A DNA stretch of 64,000 bases from positions 9,718,501 to 9,782,500 of the forward strand of contig JAZGTH010000008.1 of the NCBI GenBank assembly GCA_036877525.1, read 5' to 3'. Shown here piece after piece: positions 62,106 through 64,000 of this stretch (its first letter is position 1; every line of letters starts with the position of its first letter). This DNA comes from Chromobotia macracanthus (taxonomy: Eukaryota; Chordata; Actinopteri; Cypriniformes; Botiidae). The translations under genes were made by a program, and so were the position numbers. Under the pieces are notes generated by a model. It worked only from the letters and a program-made list of their open reading frames with translations. It made no database searches and was not told the DNA's origin.

Positions 62106-62118
62106 CCAGCAGATGGCG
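62106..62118 (+). promoter_or_regulatory. CTCF-like motif, plus orientation, perfect consensus
   Basis: CCAGCAGATGGCG fits all 13 positions of CCASYAGRKGGCR. Confidence 0.45.
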
Positions 62119-62178
62119 TACCGACAATTGATATTGTCACGGAATAAAGGATTTGGAAAGGAAAACTTGGTGTCATGC

Positions 62179-62191
62179 TGCCCCCTAGAGG
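62179..62191 (-). promoter_or_regulatory. CTCF-like motif, minus orientation
   Basis: TGCCCCCTAGAGG matches 12 of 13 positions of the reverse-complement consensus and lies 73 bp from the plus motif at 62106. Confidence 0.4.
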
Positions 62192-62998
62192 TACAAATGC
62201 GCATCACACATAATCTTCCTAAACTGTTGGCTGCATATCAGTTCTCATGGCCATTCTCTGCTTGCTTTAACACAAGTAACACTCTTTTCCAATTCACATG
62301 ATTACTCAATTGGACACCACCTGTGTGCAGTTAAAGTTGAACATGATCTCAGGAAATATACACCTGTATATTATAAATATACCAGTTTAACCTAATGTCT
62401 GCATATCTTAGGAAACACTATACTATGAAGGCCAAGAAAATAAATTCAAGGCAAGGTTAGTGGGAAAATAAAACAGCTATTGTGTCAACATATGGAATGA
62501 GTGCTACGTGTCTTTAATCCTAAACTATAATGCCGAGCGCATGCAAGGTACAGAGTTTATCAGCTGTGTGTTTCTTAGAAATTAAACCACAGCTGTTGTG
62601 TGTGTCTTCAAAAGACTTACATATCTTACAAGTGATATGGGCTCCTTTTATAATAGTTTTTTATTGCTTTTTGGACACTTTTGGAGCTCGACAACCTCCG
62701 TCATCATTCACTTTTATTGCATGGCAAAGATCTACACAAACTTCAACAAGAAAAAGTCATTGGAATGAGGTTGAGTTAACGATGCCAGAATTTTTATTTT
62801 TGGAGAAACTAATATTTGACCAACATATGCAGAGACCGTCTGTAGAATATTATTATATCTTTGTTCACTCCAGAAATGAACCGATTGCAATGAGCAGGAC
62901 AAAAATAAATTTAGTTCGTCATTTCAGTGTGGATGGTTTACGTCTAGATGGAATAAGCATTGGAAACCTTTCTGAGATCACGTCTGTGAAGACACCTG

Positions 62999-63302
62999 TC
63001 CAGCTAACTGGAAACATTCTCAGAACGTTGGCTAACATTCTCTCAAAGTTCTGTCAAGTTATTAAAACTTTTTTTGCAGTAACATTAGTAAAGCTTTTTT
63101 AACGTTATATATTTATTACAAACTTGTTATTCTTAAATTGTCAATGAAACATTTTTAAAATGTTAAATAAAATAAAAAATGTTTGAATATCATTCTTAAA
63201 ACCAAGCAGTAATGTTCGTAAGTTCCTAGAACATTCAAATGATAATTTTTAATGTTTTTGTTACTAAAAGAAACGTTAGGGAAACATTCTTACAACATGT
63301 TA
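62999..63302. mobile_element. AACGTT-rich MITE copy, reverse orientation
   Basis: It opens TCCAGCTAACTGGAAACATT and ends GGGAAACATTCTTACAACAT. It supplies the last coding-looking codons of an adjacent chance reading frame. Confidence 0.6.
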
Positions 63303-64000
63303 TAGGAGAATGCTTTGGGTCGATCTGCAGTTGAAACATCCCTCATGATGACCTATCCACCAGAGAATGCACACAGTCAGCCTCTTCTCAAATGAGCACC
63401 ATGTGGTTGTTTCACCAGTGTCTCTGTTCCAGTCAACAGAATGCATGCTTGACATTTTCCAACTTTGTCCAGAAGAAGCTGGCGCTGCTATGAAAACAGA
63501 ACGTGCTGCTTTGCTTTGCCTTACAGCCGTGTTCCAAATGTTGTATTTGGCATTTATGTGCCAAGACTTGGCCGGAGTTGTCATCTGCCGTCACCCACAC
63601 GAGTCCTGCAGGGTTTTCCATCTCAGATCAAATATTTACAATCAAGATGAATCCTCAGGGCGACAACGAGCGGATAAAACATCTTCATTCTGTAAAGCTC
63701 AGTAGAGGAAATTTCACAATGCTAAGCCAAACTATTAAGATCCCCGTGCGCTGGCAGAGTGCATATTTCTCTTCCTTTGTTTTTCTAATGAAACAGGAAA
63801 TTGGGGTGGAACATATTGAAGGGCTTAATTCTGTTTTTAAAACCAGTAGCCTTTCGTTTATGTCATAGCCGTTAACATGATTTGTTACTTGCTAGGATTA
63901 GGCAGTTTAAAACACAGTTACTCTAGAGAGCATCTGATTGGATAACATGAGTAAGTGCGGTATGAGTCATCGATATTTGTTCTTCCAGAAGAAATAACTA

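Larger units (their letters stand above)
53919..64000. other. Region upstream of lactbl1; no gene recognised
   Basis: Beyond the lactbl1 start codon no exon can be supported on either strand. The lactbl1 promoter and any 5' non-coding exon should lie in the first few kb. Repeats at 54844, 55355, 59335, 59550, 60455, 61020, 61655 and 62999 and two CTCF-like motifs near 62.1 kb are the only named items. Open frames of 160-190 codons are chance, partly completed by repeats. Confidence 0.5.

Noticed and set aside
62530..63102. 190-codon plus-strand reading frame
   Set aside because: No domain or motif, AT-rich codon use, and its last part is the AACGTT-rich MITE at 62999; best explained as chance.
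1..64000. CRISPR arrays, operons, ribosome binding sites, phage or plasmid features
   Set aside because: The window is vertebrate nuclear DNA with spliced genes; regular repeats here are microsatellites, minisatellites and MITEs.

Overview
The window is vertebrate nuclear DNA, most likely from a cyprinid fish. It has multi-exon genes with GT-AG introns, large AT-rich intergenic spaces, dense short inverted-repeat transposons, tRNA-derived SINEs with the tail typical of cyprinid SINEs, and long microsatellites. Nothing looks bacterial.

Four genes can be rebuilt exon by exon. (1) Positions 2807-11237, plus strand: a complete 11-exon intestinal-type alkaline phosphatase (524 aa, GPI-anchored). 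(2) 31559-32414, minus strand: a 3-exon preproguanylin (105 aa) ending in the guanylin hormone core; its exons are too small to show as long reading frames. (3) 41709-44019, plus: a 2-coding-exon neuromedin U receptor (GPCR, about 390 aa), with a probable non-coding first exon near 40480-40758. (4) 48445-53918, minus: a 6-exon lactbl1 (567 aa), a membrane-anchored serine beta-lactamase-like protein that keeps SxxK, YxN and KxG motifs. A fifth, unrecognised minus-strand gene is suggested at 26557-28996 by small exons with matching splice sites and phases. It lies downstream of a CpG-rich region at 29160-29420 that carries two perfect CRE motifs.

The rest is gene-poor: 11.3-26.5 kb, 32.6-40.4 kb, 44.1-48.4 kb and 54-64 kb. 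It is filled by at least four multi-copy MITE-like families. One is an AACGTT-rich element with about 12 copies in both orientations. There are also several single MITEs, SINEs and simple repeats. A 290-bp pyrimidine tract (39130-39415) and an 830-bp GA-rich minisatellite (46655-47485) flank the neuromedin receptor gene. CTCF-like motifs occur as pairs near 24.1-24.5 kb and 62.1-62.2 kb.

Functionally, three of the four named genes (alkaline phosphatase, guanylin, neuromedin U receptor) belong to families with gut roles: brush-border dephosphorylation, guanylate-cyclase-C signalling and enteric peptide signalling. ALPI and NMUR1 are also neighbours on human 2q37, so part of the layout looks ancestral.
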